64,000 nt of DNA, taken from assembly GCA_910578465.1 (NCBI GenBank), contig CAJTPW010000001.1:310001-374000 (forward strand), written 5' to 3'. Below are positions 17,371 to 27,074 of the stretch, in pieces. Source of the stretch: an uncultured Vampirovibrio sp. (GTDB taxonomy: Bacteria; Cyanobacteriota; Vampirovibrionia; Gastranaerophilales; Gastranaerophilaceae). Position 1 is the stretch's first letter. Each line of letters opens with the position of its first letter. The notes below the pieces were generated by a model. That model ran no database searches and was not told the origin of the DNA. It was given only the letters and a program-made list of their open reading frames with translations. Made by a program: the position numbers and the translations under genes.

Positions 17371-19059
17371 TTAATTCTTCCGTTTCATTTTTGCAATATT
17401 TTCGCTGGTCTGTACAAGCTTTTTGTAGAAATCCGATTCTTCTTTATTGCCGAGTTCGCCTGCAATCATTGCTGCCTGTTTTTTATATGCAAGTTCTTCG
17501 GGCGCAAGCTCTATAGCTTCTTTTATAAAGAGCATAGCATCAGAATGATTTTCCATAAGATTGTAAGCCCTTGAAACCTGTGCATAGTATTTTGCTTTTG
17601 TCGGGTTTAAATTTAGTGCTATTGTAAGGTTTTGAACAGCATCTTCGGGTTTTGCAATATCATTCAATATTAATCCTGTAAAGTAAAATGCCTCAGCGTC
17701 GTTTTTATCGAGCTTAACCAATTTTACAAGTTCATCAAGCGCTTTTTTGTAGTCTTTTTGTCTGTAATAAATTCTTGCAAGCGAATTGTGGGCGCTCGGG
17801 CAATTTGGATACGTTTTTATAAAATTGTCCGCATATTTTAGTGCCTCATCATAATTTTTATCGTCGATTAAAATGTCTACAATTTCGGATAAAAAGCTAA
17901 ATGATTCAGGATAGGCCCTTAAACCTTCTTTATAGATTTCAATTGCTTTTTTATAAAGCTTTAATTCTTTATAGATTTCTCCAAGCGAAGAATATAACAT
18001 CGGGTTATCTTTGCTTGTATTATAAAGCTTTTCAAGGTTCGCCCGAGCTTCAATTGTATTTCCGTTCTTTGCTTCCAATGTGTATTTTAATACCTGTGCC
18101 TTATTGTAGACGTGAGAATTTTTTTCAATTAAATTCAGATTTAAAACGGCATTTTTAAAATCGTTTTTCTTTGAATAAATCCAGGCCAGAAGAAAATAGT
18201 GTTCATCAATCGTATCAGCATAAGGTGTTGCTTCGGATAATATGCTCAATGATCTTAAAACCGCTATTTGCGCTTCATTTAGCCAATTTATATCGCAATA
18301 TGCTTTTGCAAGTTCAAAATAATAGTTATTAACGTTTGATTTATCAAATTTTATTGCCTTTAAAAAACAATCTATAGCTTTTGTGTGTTCGCCTTGCCTG
18401 TTATAAATAAGGCCTGAATAATAATATGCTTTCGGGTTTTCTTCAATACTTGTTACTTCGTCAAAAAGTCTTGCTGCATAATCCAATTCCTCTTTTTCGT
18501 AGCATAAGATTCCTAAATCAAGCTTTGCCTGCAGATGGTTCGGGTTTATAGAGATTATTTTTTCCAAAATTGCAAATTTATCATCAGGCTCCGTTTTTGA
18601 AACGATGTACATAATTTCATCGTTTGCAGCAAGTGTTTCATCAAGGCCTTTGTATAAATCTTTTATTTCATCAAAAAGGTTTAATTTAAAAAGTACTTTA
18701 AAATAATTTGCATAGTTCTCAACGCTTTGAGATTCTTTGCATAGGTTTTGAGCTATTTCAAGCGCCTTTGAATAATTTTGTAAAATAAAATATATTTCAC
18801 AAAGCTTATGCATGCTGTGAAGATGGGCAGGATTGTTATCCAAGACCTTTTCATATTGTTCTATCGCACGTTCATAATTTTTAAGAAACATATAAAGGTC
18901 GCCGATTTGAGCAATTATTTCATCGTTTTTTCCTACAGGTAAATCTTCACAGGACAGTGCTTTATAGAGCATTTCAACAGCCTCTTTATAAAGCTTCAAA
19001 TTCTTAAGCTCAAAAGATTTTTTAATGTAATAAATAGCGCTTTCAGTATTTTCTTCCAT
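17371..19059 (-). CDS. Large tetratricopeptide (TPR) repeat protein
   Basis: A 562-residue soluble protein consisting almost wholly of about fifteen TPR units; clear ones read KNYERAIEQYEKVLDNNPAH, LYKKAIEIYKEGLRAYPES and KDYKKALDELVKLVKLDKND. There is no signal peptide, membrane segment or attached enzyme domain, so it is a protein-interaction scaffold. The ATG has no Shine-Dalgarno, but a -10 hexamer TATAAT lies seven bases before it, suggesting a leaderless mRNA. It is divergent from a glycosyltransferase whose promoter shares the same -35 bases, so the two may be co-regulated. Confidence 0.85.
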   Translation of the reverse strand: MEENTESAIYYIKKSFELKNLKLYKEAVEMLYKALSCEDLPVGKNDEIIAQIGDLYMFLKNYERAIEQYEKVLDNNPAHLHSMHKLCEIYFILQNYSKALEIAQNLCKESQSVENYANYFKVLFKLNLFDEIKDLYKGLDETLAANDEIMYIVSKTEPDDKFAILEKIISINPNHLQAKLDLGILCYEKEELDYAARLFDEVTSIEENPKAYYYSGLIYNRQGEHTKAIDCFLKAIKFDKSNVNNYYFELAKAYCDINWLNEAQIAVLRSLSILSEATPYADTIDEHYFLLAWIYSKKNDFKNAVLNLNLIEKNSHVYNKAQVLKYTLEAKNGNTIEARANLEKLYNTSKDNPMLYSSLGEIYKELKLYKKAIEIYKEGLRAYPESFSFLSEIVDILIDDKNYDEALKYADNFIKTYPNCPSAHNSLARIYYRQKDYKKALDELVKLVKLDKNDAEAFYFTGLILNDIAKPEDAVQNLTIALNLNPTKAKYYAQVSRAYNLMENHSDAMLFIKEAIELAPEELAYKKQAAMIAGELGNKEESDFYKKLVQTSENIAKMKRKN

Positions 19060-19066
19060 AAGAATA

Positions 19067-19119
19067 ATTATATAGTTTTATTTACATATTTGCAAAGCTT
19101 TTATTTGTTGAGGTATTAT
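19067..19119. promoter_or_regulatory. Divergent leaderless promoters sharing one palindromic -35 hexamer
   Basis: TTGCAA (19090-19095) is its own reverse complement. Rightward: TTGCAA, 18 bases, TATTAT (19114-19119), 7 bases, ATG. Leftward: the same TTGCAA, 17 bases, TATAAT (19067-19072), 7 bases, ATG. Both starts therefore fall at or one base before the start codons, and neither gene has a Shine-Dalgarno. Confidence 0.65.
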
Positions 19120-19126
19120 TTTTTCT

Positions 19127-19924
19127 ATGATAAACGGAAAGAAAATTGTTGTAATAATGCCCGCATATAATGCGGAAAAGACTCTTGAAATTACCTATAA
19201 TGAAATCTATAAAGATTTTGTTGATAAGGTAATTCTGGTGGACGATAATTCTTTGGATAATACAAAAGATGTTTCAAAAAAGCTTAACATAACAACAATA
19301 GTCCACCCTGAAAATAAAGGCTACGGAGGTAACCAAAAATCCTGTTATACGGCAGCACTAAAGGAAAATGCCGATATTGTGATTATGCTTCATCCGGATT
19401 ATCAATATACGCCAAAATTAATTCCTGCAATGGCATCAATGATTGCGTTTGGCGAATATGACGCCGTTATAGCGTCAAGAATGCTGAATAATGGCGCACT
19501 TAAAGGCGGTATGCCATTGTATAAATTTGTTGCAAACAAATTTTTAACGTTTTTCCAAAATTTCTTTATGGGGCAAAAACTTTCAGAATATCATACGGGT
19601 TTTCGTGCGTTTAGCCGTGAAATACTTGAAAATTTACCCCTTGCAGAGTGTGATGACGATTTTATTTTTGATAATGAAATGCTTGCCTTGATTTATTATT
19701 ATGGCTATAGTATAGGTGAAATTTCTTGCCCCACAAAATATTTTCCGGAAGCAAGTTCAATCAATTTTAAACGCTCGACAAAGTATGGCTTTGGCGTGTT
19801 AGGTGTAAGTATTAAATATTTCCTTGCGCACCTTGGGCTTTTTGCATCAAAAATATTTAAACGCGGCGCTAAAAAGCTTGATATAAACGCAGAACTTGAA
19901 TATTACTATCTGGCAGAGAATTAA
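19127..19924 (+). CDS. Family 2 glycosyltransferase (polyprenyl-phosphate hexose synthase type)
   Basis: A 265-residue GT-A fold enzyme. Motifs: VVIMPAYNAEKTL at the N-terminus, LVDDNSLDNT (nucleotide site), and LHPDYQY in the place of the metal-binding DxD region (about residues 89-95). It lacks long C-terminal membrane segments, as in DPM1-like synthases that load a sugar from a nucleotide donor onto polyprenyl phosphate on the cytoplasmic face. The next gene is a GT-C membrane transferase four bases away, which would use the product. Sugar not predictable. Confidence 0.85.
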   Translation: MINGKKIVVIMPAYNAEKTLEITYNEIYKDFVDKVILVDDNSLDNTKDVSKKLNITTIVHPENKGYGGNQKSCYTAALKENADIVIMLHPDYQYTPKLIPAMASMIAFGEYDAVIASRMLNNGALKGGMPLYKFVANKFLTFFQNFFMGQKLSEYHTGFRAFSREILENLPLAECDDDFIFDNEMLALIYYYGYSIGEISCPTKYFPEASSINFKRSTKYGFGVLGVSIKYFLAHLGLFASKIFKRGAKKLDINAELEYYYLAEN

Positions 19925-19928
19925 AACC

Positions 19929-21074
19929 GTGAGAGACAAACTTTTTAAAATTCTCCTTGCTCTTATACTTCTTTTTGCTGCATTTGTAAGAATTAGGGCT
20001 TATTTTTTCAATGTGCCATTTTGGGATGATGAAATTACTCTTGTCAATAATGTCTTAAACAGGGGCTATTTTGGTTTTTTAAAGCCGCTTGACTACACAC
20101 AATGTGCACCGTTTGGTTTTCTTGTTCTCACAAAAATTATGATCACAATTTTTGGCCCAAAGGAGTTTGTTTTCAGGTTTTTTCCTTTTCTTGCAAGTAT
20201 CTTATCTGTTCCTGTTTTTTATATTTTATCCAAAAAAGTGCTTGATAAAAAATGGTCAATACTTGTTGCCAACTATTTATTTGCGGTGAATACCTGGCTT
20301 GCTTATTATGCAAAAGAATTCAAGCAATATTCGATTGAAGTGCTGCTTTCAATGGCCGCAGTACTTTATTTATCAAATCTTGATTTAAAAACATTGTCTG
20401 TTAAAAAATGTATAATGATTGGAACTTTGTTTTTTGCAATGTTTTTATTTTCAATGCCTGCTTGTTTTGTTTTGGCGGCATTTTTCATCTATCTTGTTTA
20501 TAAGAATAAAAAAGATTCAATAAAACAGATATTTTTTATTGCCTTGCCCTTTGTGCTTTTTGCTCTTCCGTATTATCTTATTTATCTTCTTCCAAGCAAA
20601 ATAATGATGACGGCAGTCTGGTATAAACTGTGGAGCGCCGGATATATAAAGTTTGCGCCTGAATTTTTGTACAGGTTCTTTTCCGCATTTTTTAATTATT
20701 CATTCGGTGTTAATTCTAACCCGCTTGCAGCCCTTGTGCTTACTTCTTGTGGAACCTTGTTTATTTTCAGGGATAAAAAAAGAATTAATGTGATTATTCT
20801 TTTTCTTTTTTCTGTTGCAATTCTAGCCTCTATTTTAAAGATTTATCCGATTTTATACAGGCTGCATTTGTATTTGACGCCTTTTGTGCTTTTAATTGCG
20901 ACAAAGGTTTTAGACAAGGTATCTTTTTGTAATTTTAAAAAAGGTCTTGCAAGTGTTCTTGTAACCCTGCTTTTTATTTGGTGCTTCAGGGCAAATTGCA
21001 TTGAGCAAATAAAAAGGTTACTCGGGTCTGAAATGTACTACAGCATTGTAAAATGCGAAAATGCTCACCGTTAA
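19929..21074 (+). CDS. GT39/ArnT-like membrane glycosyltransferase
   Basis: About 381 residues with roughly nine membrane segments. The first periplasmic loop has FWDDEITL, the acidic GT-C motif, and the second has YAKEFKQYSIEVLL, a typical PMT/ArnT-family stretch. It should transfer a sugar from a polyprenyl-phosphate carrier to a periplasmic acceptor. I chose GTG four bases after the preceding stop; an in-frame TTG (19896) overlapping the previous gene is possible but lacks a ribosome site. It forms a donor-synthase/transferase pair with the upstream GT2. The acceptor is unknown. Confidence 0.8.
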   Translation: MRDKLFKILLALILLFAAFVRIRAYFFNVPFWDDEITLVNNVLNRGYFGFLKPLDYTQCAPFGFLVLTKIMITIFGPKEFVFRFFPFLASILSVPVFYILSKKVLDKKWSILVANYLFAVNTWLAYYAKEFKQYSIEVLLSMAAVLYLSNLDLKTLSVKKCIMIGTLFFAMFLFSMPACFVLAAFFIYLVYKNKKDSIKQIFFIALPFVLFALPYYLIYLLPSKIMMTAVWYKLWSAGYIKFAPEFLYRFFSAFFNYSFGVNSNPLAALVLTSCGTLFIFRDKKRINVIILFLFSVAILASILKIYPILYRLHLYLTPFVLLIATKVLDKVSFCNFKKGLASVLVTLLFIWCFRANCIEQIKRLLGSEMYYSIVKCENAHR

Positions 21075-21089
21075 ATATTTAAGCTGTTT

Positions 21090-22949
21090 TTAAACTTCCG
21101 TTGAAAGGCTCGGGGCGATGACGATAAATTGTCTTACGAGTTCTTTATCCCACTGTACGCCTGCGCCGAGTTTTAAAATTTCACAAGCTTTTTCAACGCC
21201 GAGACCTTTTCTATATGGTCTGTCGGATACAAGAGCATGGTATGCGTCCGCAATTGAAACAATCCTTGCCGATAATGGTATCTCATCTCCTTTGAGTCCA
21301 AAGGGATAGCCTGAACCGTCATAATGTTCGTGATGGAATTTAACCATAGGAATTAAATCCCTTAAAGATTCATTTGGAGCAAGCACTTTTTCTGCACCGA
21401 TTGCAGGGTGCTGTTTCATGATTTCCCATTCTTCATCATTTAACATACTCGGTTTTTTTAAGACATTTTCAGGGATACCGATTTTTCCTATATCATGAAG
21501 AAGGGCGCCCAGTTTAATTCTCTCAACTTCTGCTTCGGGAAGTCTCATTGCTCTTGCGAGAGCTTCCGAGTATCTTGAAACAAAAGTGGAATGGCCTTTT
21601 GTATAAGGGTCTTTTGCATCAATTGTACTTGCAAGGGATGTTACAACATCAAGTAAATGTTTGTTTGATATAATCTTTTCATTGTGGAATTTGCTGATTA
21701 ATTCTTCTTCGAAATCTACACCGATTTCGGCATGTTTTTTGGTTAAAACTTCCGCAAAACATTTAAGAGCTTCATCGTCCCAGAAATTGTAATCTTCACT
21801 TGTGACAATTATGCAGTTTCCGCTCTCATAGGATTTGCTCTTTGAAATATACATAGCTTGCTCTGCAAGAACAAGTAACTTTTCCTGATTTTTAGATGCA
21901 ACAGGGTATGCCGCAATGCCCGCACTTACTTTAATCGGACCAACCGCATCCACAATAACGCAAGATAAGGTGTATGATAAATATTCTGCTATGTATTTTG
22001 CTTCTTCGAGCGGTGTGTTTGGCATAACTACTGCAATTTCATCACCGCCGTATCTTCCTGCAAAATCAGTATTTCTTATGTTCTGTTTAATTTTATGTGC
22101 AACGGTTTTGATGATTTCATCGCCTTTTGCATGGCCCAATTCTCTGTTTATTTGTGAGATGTTTGAAATATCAAATATACAGATTGAAAGCTGTGAGTTT
22201 GCCTGTTCTGCAAGGTGTATTTGCTTTGCAAGCTCTTCCTGCAAATGCTTGTGGTTTGCAAGGCCTGTCAGAGTATCGGTATCGGAGTTTTTCTCAACCA
22301 TTTCAAGCAGGTTAATATTCTGTGCGAAAAGTCCCATAGTATTACCGATGAATTGGTAGAGGTCTGCATACATATCTGCTCTCGGGTCTCCAAGTGCAAA
22401 TACGCCAAGGCACTCATCAAATGCAACAAGAGGAAATATAAGCATAGCGGAATTATTAAGGTATGAAGCGCTTAAAAAGCTTATATCCTGTGTTCTTTGC
22501 ATTTTTCTTGTCTTTATACACTTTGCAACAGGGTTTTCGGTATCTGCAAGCATAATTTTGCTTGAATATGTTGAACCGATTTTATCAATGAGTTTAATAT
22601 TTACGCATTTTGACTGCTTATTAATTAGCCCCAAGGCGGAACAATTTATCTGCATTCTTGTAGACAAAACGTTATGAATTGAATAAAACAATTGCCCGAG
22701 TTCATCTTTATTTGCAAAGGCTTCGTTTATAAGTTTTAAAATTTCAGCATAATTTATATTTAATTTTGAAAAATTCTGGTTAGAATATCCGCCATAAAGC
22801 CTGTTTGCACTGGAGCTTGCAGCGTGGGTTGCGGTTTTAGTGTTAATAGGGTTAGAAAATACGGAGTTAATCTTAACTTCGCTCTTCTTTTCCTTTCCGC
22901 TATTCTGTTTTCCCTTCGCGGTTTTATTCTCCGCTTTATCGAAATTCAC
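21090..22949 (-). CDS. GAF-GGDEF-HD-GYP cyclic-di-GMP turnover protein
   Basis: A 619-residue cytoplasmic signalling protein. A charged N-terminal tail (first 60 residues) is followed by a GAF-like sensor (about 80-200), a GGDEF domain with GGDEI at 301-305 and an I-site RNTD just before it, and an HD-GYP phosphodiesterase with HD at 485-486 and GYP at 547-549. Both catalytic sites look intact, so it could make and break cyclic-di-GMP depending on the GAF ligand. The start is GTG with AGAAGG ten bases upstream. It is convergent with the GT-C gene and has no obvious partner. Confidence 0.9.
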   Translation of the reverse strand: MNFDKAENKTAKGKQNSGKEKKSEVKINSVFSNPINTKTATHAASSSANRLYGGYSNQNFSKLNINYAEILKLINEAFANKDELGQLFYSIHNVLSTRMQINCSALGLINKQSKCVNIKLIDKIGSTYSSKIMLADTENPVAKCIKTRKMQRTQDISFLSASYLNNSAMLIFPLVAFDECLGVFALGDPRADMYADLYQFIGNTMGLFAQNINLLEMVEKNSDTDTLTGLANHKHLQEELAKQIHLAEQANSQLSICIFDISNISQINRELGHAKGDEIIKTVAHKIKQNIRNTDFAGRYGGDEIAVVMPNTPLEEAKYIAEYLSYTLSCVIVDAVGPIKVSAGIAAYPVASKNQEKLLVLAEQAMYISKSKSYESGNCIIVTSEDYNFWDDEALKCFAEVLTKKHAEIGVDFEEELISKFHNEKIISNKHLLDVVTSLASTIDAKDPYTKGHSTFVSRYSEALARAMRLPEAEVERIKLGALLHDIGKIGIPENVLKKPSMLNDEEWEIMKQHPAIGAEKVLAPNESLRDLIPMVKFHHEHYDGSGYPFGLKGDEIPLSARIVSIADAYHALVSDRPYRKGLGVEKACEILKLGAGVQWDKELVRQFIVIAPSLSTEV

Positions 22950-23085
22950 TTGTTTTTAACCTTCTATAAGTAAAATTGTTCCACACTTTTTAACTTCTTG
23001 TATATTTTAAGTACAAAACTTTAAAAATATTGACATTTTTTTTAACTTTTTTTACAAAATTGTATTATTTGTTTACAAAAGAATT

Positions 23086-23403
23086 TCATATATTTTTGAT
23101 TATATTTGCTTTGGGTCTGATTAGCAAGCATTTTTGAGATGATTTTTCTCCGTTTAAAATTGTAATATTACTTTTAGGAAGATTTAAAATCTCAGAGAGA
23201 TATTCTATTATGGCTTTATTTGCCTTTCCATCCACTGCAGGCTTGCTTATTTTTATTTTAATGATATTTCCCGAAGGGTCATCATCTAAAAATTCGAAAC
23301 TGTCTTTTTTTGAATTTGCCGAAACTTTTATTTTCAGTTTAAATCCGCCCGCGGGGTCATTTTTTGAATTATTTATCAGGTGTTTTAGCTCTTCAATATC
23401 CAT
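23086..23403 (-). CDS. DUF167 / YggU family protein
   Basis: A 105-residue small alpha/beta protein. The family signature KISKPAVDGKANKAIIEYLS-type segment is present in the middle (about residues 50-70), followed by NITILNGEKSSQK. Function of the family is not established. The gene is divergent from rel; a -10-like TATATT lies 12 bases before its ATG and no Shine-Dalgarno is seen, so its leader would be very short. Confidence 0.85.
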   Translation of the reverse strand: MDIEELKHLINNSKNDPAGGFKLKIKVSANSKKDSFEFLDDDPSGNIIKIKISKPAVDGKANKAIIEYLSEILNLPKSNITILNGEKSSQKCLLIRPKANIIKNI

Positions 23404-23430
23404 AAAAGGTATTCTAATATAAATAACAGA

Positions 23431-23458
23431 TTGAAATATCGTAAAAAAAGTGTAAAAT
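23431..23458 (+). promoter_or_regulatory. Promoter of rel, predicted leaderless
   Basis: TTGAAA, a 16-base spacer and TAAAAT end six bases before the rel ATG. There is no Shine-Dalgarno in between, so transcription probably starts at the A of the start codon. Confidence 0.6.
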
Positions 23459-23464
23459 CATCTT

Positions 23465-25696
23465 ATGTCGTATTTAATGCTTTTTAATGAACTGAAAGAA
23501 ATGCTTGTTTCCCAAAAAAGGGAAATTGAAGACATTGAAAAAATAGAGCATGCCTATCTTTTTGCTTCCCGCCTGCATGAGGGGCAATACAGAATTTCTG
23601 AAGAGCCCTATATTATTCACCCGATTGAGGTTGCGAAAATTCTTGTTGAATTAAGACTTGATACAAATACAATAATTGCGGCATTCTTACACGATATTTT
23701 AGAAGATACGGATACACTGCCCGAAGAAATTGAAACACAGTTTGGCTCGGATGTTTTAAAGCTTGTAAACGGCGTTACAAAACTTGGAAAATATCAGTTT
23801 AAATCAAAGGAAGAACGTCAGGCGGAGAATTTTCGCAGGATGTTTATTGCAATGGCGGAAGATGTCAGAATAATCTTTCTAAAACTTGCAGACAGACTTC
23901 ATAATATGCGCACGCTGAATTATATGGCAGCAAACAAGCAAAAAAGAATTGCACAGGAAACACTTGATATTTTTGCCCCTCTTGCAAATCGTCTCGGTAT
24001 CGGGAAAATGAAGGCAGAACTTGAAGATTTATCTCTTCGTTATATAAATCCTGAAAAATATTATGAAATTGCAAAGCTTGTGGCCCAAACAAAACATGAC
24101 AGAGACAAGGTTGTTTCGTCTTTGATTGAAACAATTTCAAACAGCCTGAAAGAAAATGGTATTCAGGCAACAATATATGGCAGGGCAAAGCATTATTACA
24201 GTATCTACAATAAAATTAAAAGGCAAAACGTTTCTTTTGACGATTTATACGACATTACGGCAATCCGTGTGATAGTCGATGATATAAGGACCTGTTATAA
24301 TGTTCTCGGGATTATCCATGCGCAATTTAAACCTATCCCCGGGCGCTTTAAAGACTATATTGCAATGCCGAAGGGGAATTTATACCGTTCTTTGCACACA
24401 TCTGTTATAGGTTCGAAAAATAAACCCTTTGAAATTCAGATTAGAACAAAAGAGATGCATGAAATAGCGGAATACGGGGTTGCAGCGCACTGGAGATATA
24501 AAGAATCGGGCTCTGTTAAAGCTGAAGATAAAAACGATATTCAGTTTAACTGGATGAGAAAGCTTGTTGAAATTGATAAGGATACAACGGATGCTAAGGA
24601 ATTTGTTGAAAGCGTAAAACTTGATTTATTTTCCGATCAGGTTTTTGCATTTACGCCTGCAGGTGATGTTGTGGATTTGCCTGCAAATTCTACTCCTGTT
24701 GATTTTGCATACAGAATTCACACTGAAGTCGGTCACAGGACTGTGGGTGCTCTTATAAACGGAAGAATTGTCCCGCTTGATACAAAGTTAAAAAACGGGG
24801 ATATTGTTGAAATCTTAACTTCAAAACAATTTATGCCAAAAATAGACTGGCTGAATTTTGTTGTGACAAAAAGTGCCGTTTCAAAAATAAGACTCTGGTT
24901 TAAGAAGTATAAAAGAGAAGATAATATTGAAATCGGAAAATCTGCTCTTGAAATTAACCTTACAAAAGCTGTTTTTGATGAATATTTTAAAACGGGCGAA
25001 ATAGATCGCTGTGCAAAAGAAATGAATTATAAATGTGCCGACGATTTATTTGCAGCATTGGGGTATGGCGAAACCACAATTCATAAAGTTTTAAATAAAC
25101 TTAAAAAACCTGAAGTAAAACCTGTTGAAAATATTGAAGAAAGAGAGTCGTACAGAAGTAAAAAAAGCTCTAAGAAAAATGACATTCTGGGGCTTGAAGG
25201 CATGCTTTGGAGCCTTGCAAAGTGCTGTTCGCCAATTCCTGGGGAACCTATTGTCGGTGTAGTTACAAAAACAAAAGGTGTTACGGTTCACAGGCTTGAT
25301 TGCAAATGTCTCTTTGATGTTATTCCCGAGCGGATGATGGATATCAAATGGGCAGACAATGTTTCGCAGGGAATTTATATAGCACACCTTCGAATAGAAT
25401 CACAGGACAGGGTCGGTATGTTGAAGGATATCCTTATAAAAATTGCCGATACAAATACAAATATTTCTTATGCAAACAGTTATCAAAAGAATAAAAAATT
25501 CGGAATTATAGATATCGGGGTTGAATTATCGGATATTGAAACCTTAAAAAGAGTAATTCTGAGTATTCAAACTATTCCGGATGTTTATTCCGTTCGAAGA
25601 TTGCAGCAGAAAAACGACCTTAATTCCTTAAACAAGGGTAAAAACAAAAACCAGAAAAAACCGAAGGCAAACAAACCAACGCCTAAGCAAAATTAA
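23465..25696 (+). CDS. rel: Bifunctional (p)ppGpp synthetase/hydrolase
   Basis: A 743-residue long RSH enzyme controlling the stringent response. The hydrolase domain has the active HDxxxED site (His76, Asp77, Glu80, Asp81). The synthetase domain has GRFKDYIAMPK with RFKD at 294-297, the basic form typical of bifunctional enzymes rather than the EFDD form of RelA. TGS (about 395-455), a zinc-finger-like CCSPIPG segment (about 587-593) and a C-terminal ACT domain follow, then a Lys/Asn/Pro-rich tail. It is the only RSH protein in the window. The ribF start is two bases after its stop. Confidence 0.93.
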   Translation: MSYLMLFNELKEMLVSQKREIEDIEKIEHAYLFASRLHEGQYRISEEPYIIHPIEVAKILVELRLDTNTIIAAFLHDILEDTDTLPEEIETQFGSDVLKLVNGVTKLGKYQFKSKEERQAENFRRMFIAMAEDVRIIFLKLADRLHNMRTLNYMAANKQKRIAQETLDIFAPLANRLGIGKMKAELEDLSLRYINPEKYYEIAKLVAQTKHDRDKVVSSLIETISNSLKENGIQATIYGRAKHYYSIYNKIKRQNVSFDDLYDITAIRVIVDDIRTCYNVLGIIHAQFKPIPGRFKDYIAMPKGNLYRSLHTSVIGSKNKPFEIQIRTKEMHEIAEYGVAAHWRYKESGSVKAEDKNDIQFNWMRKLVEIDKDTTDAKEFVESVKLDLFSDQVFAFTPAGDVVDLPANSTPVDFAYRIHTEVGHRTVGALINGRIVPLDTKLKNGDIVEILTSKQFMPKIDWLNFVVTKSAVSKIRLWFKKYKREDNIEIGKSALEINLTKAVFDEYFKTGEIDRCAKEMNYKCADDLFAALGYGETTIHKVLNKLKKPEVKPVENIEERESYRSKKSSKKNDILGLEGMLWSLAKCCSPIPGEPIVGVVTKTKGVTVHRLDCKCLFDVIPERMMDIKWADNVSQGIYIAHLRIESQDRVGMLKDILIKIADTNTNISYANSYQKNKKFGIIDIGVELSDIETLKRVILSIQTIPDVYSVRRLQQKNDLNSLNKGKNKNQKKPKANKPTPKQN

Positions 25697-25698
25697 CT

Positions 25699-26634
25699 AT
25701 GGAAATTTTAACCTCGCCTGATTCTAATAATAATCTTTCCCTTGCACTCGGGTTTTTTGACGGGGTGCACATTGCCCATAAGAAAATTTTAAGCACCGCT
25801 GCAGAACTTGCTCAAAAAAACGGTTTGAAATCTGCCGTTATAACCTTTAAAAAAAGCCCGGGAGCTATTATTAATCCTTCTAATCCTGCTAAAAACATAA
25901 ATCTCCAAACGCTTGAAGATAAGCTCTCTTTAATTGAAGAAATTGGAGTGGATTTTGCGTATGTTCTTGATTTTGAAGATTTCAAACACCTTTCTGCCAA
26001 GGAATATCTGAACGATGTTTTGATTAAAAACTTTGCCCCGAGATTTATCGTAACGGGTTTTAATCATACGTTTGGCGCAAGGTGCTGCGGCAATGAAGCA
26101 GGAAACAGCGATTTTTTATATGCATATCAGAATTTGGGGTATAAATATATTGAAATCGAAAAAATGAGATTGAACAACACGCTTGTTTCAAGCACTAATG
26201 TTAAAAAATTTATTGAGCATGCCTATATTAAAGAAGCAAATGCTCTTTTAGGATATGATTTCAACATTAAAAACAAGGTTGTTTCGGGCATGGGTCTTGC
26301 GCGGGTGCTCGGTTTTAAAACGGCAAATTTAAACTGGCCCGAAAACATTGTAAAGCCGCCATTTGGGGTTTATTTCGGGGTTGTTGAGCATAACGGTGTT
26401 AAATACAGGGCGCTATTAAATTGGGGGATTAAGCCCACCGTAAAGCGTGCAATTTCAAGCTTTGAGCCTGTTCTTGAAGCTCATATTTTAAACTTCGGTA
26501 AAGAAATTTACGGTGATGAAATAAGGGTTTTCTTTAAACTTCCCCTAAGAGAAGAAAAAAAGTTTTCAAATATCGAGGAATTAAAGACCCAGATTGCCAA
26601 TGATATTAAAAAGTGTGAAAATTACAATTATTAA
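25699..26634 (+). CDS. ribF: Bifunctional riboflavin kinase / FAD synthetase
   Basis: A 311-residue two-domain enzyme making FMN and FAD. The N-terminal nucleotidyltransferase has LGFFDGVHIAHK (about 17-28) and TGFNHTFGARCCGN, where most enzymes have a GFDFRFG form. The C-terminal kinase domain shows GLARVLGFKTANLNWP, PPFGVYFGVV and LNWGIKPTV, the ATP/flavin motifs. Its start lies two bases after rel, so translation is probably coupled. Convergent with a very small minus-strand frame at its end. Confidence 0.92.
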   Translation: MEILTSPDSNNNLSLALGFFDGVHIAHKKILSTAAELAQKNGLKSAVITFKKSPGAIINPSNPAKNINLQTLEDKLSLIEEIGVDFAYVLDFEDFKHLSAKEYLNDVLIKNFAPRFIVTGFNHTFGARCCGNEAGNSDFLYAYQNLGYKYIEIEKMRLNNTLVSSTNVKKFIEHAYIKEANALLGYDFNIKNKVVSGMGLARVLGFKTANLNWPENIVKPPFGVYFGVVEHNGVKYRALLNWGIKPTVKRAISSFEPVLEAHILNFGKEIYGDEIRVFFKLPLREEKKFSNIEELKTQIANDIKKCENYNY

Positions 26635-26720
26635 CTTAAGATTATAAATGTCACAAGAGAAAACACTGCCCATAAACCGAGTAAATACGCACTTGAAAAT
26701 GTGTATAAAGATAGTTTCAT
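26631..26720 (-). CDS. Possible 29-residue single-span membrane peptide
   Basis: Starts MKLSLYTFSSAYLLGL and is hydrophobic to the end, with one membrane span, a single positive charge near the N-terminus and none after. AAAGG lies 14 bases before the ATG, rather far. Its stop overlaps the ribF stop by a few bases. Too short for homology judgement; a chance frame in AT-rich DNA is possible. Confidence 0.3.
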   Translation of the reverse strand: MKLSLYTFSSAYLLGLWAVFSLVTFIILS

Positions 26721-27074
26721 AACTTTTAATTTGCCTTTTAATAATCTATATTCTTGACTTCGTTTTTAATTTAAAACAAGCTTAATTAAAAATAACTTAC
26801 CCGATGGCATAGTATCAAACGGCAATAGTGTTCAATTTTTTGTTAATTCTCTGGAACTAATTGAAATTTATTTTAATTAGTGTTAAAATTACACGTCCAA
26901 GCCGATATTCTTTATTATAAATTGCAACATCATAAAAGACTTGGAATTGCTTTATAAAAAGCAAAAGTTTAAACTGTAAATTTTTGTTTAAATTTATGTT
27001 TCAAACTAGCAATTTAATTTAACGACATACGTTATATTATTCGTGACCATTTTAAAATTTCAAAAGAGAAGTTT
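26721..27074. other. Intergenic region, 354 bases, AT-rich with hairpins
   Basis: No gene seen. It holds a hairpin with arms TTTTTAATT and AATTAAAAA (26763-26792), a possible ribF terminator, and a second one with arms ACTAATT/AATTAGT (26856-26881). A -10-like TATATT/TATTAT near 27031-27040 could serve the following operon. Nothing else is recognisable. Confidence 0.4.

Noticed and set aside
21916..22359. Plus-strand frame of 147 residues
   Set aside because: Antisense to the GGDEF domain, which is unmistakable.
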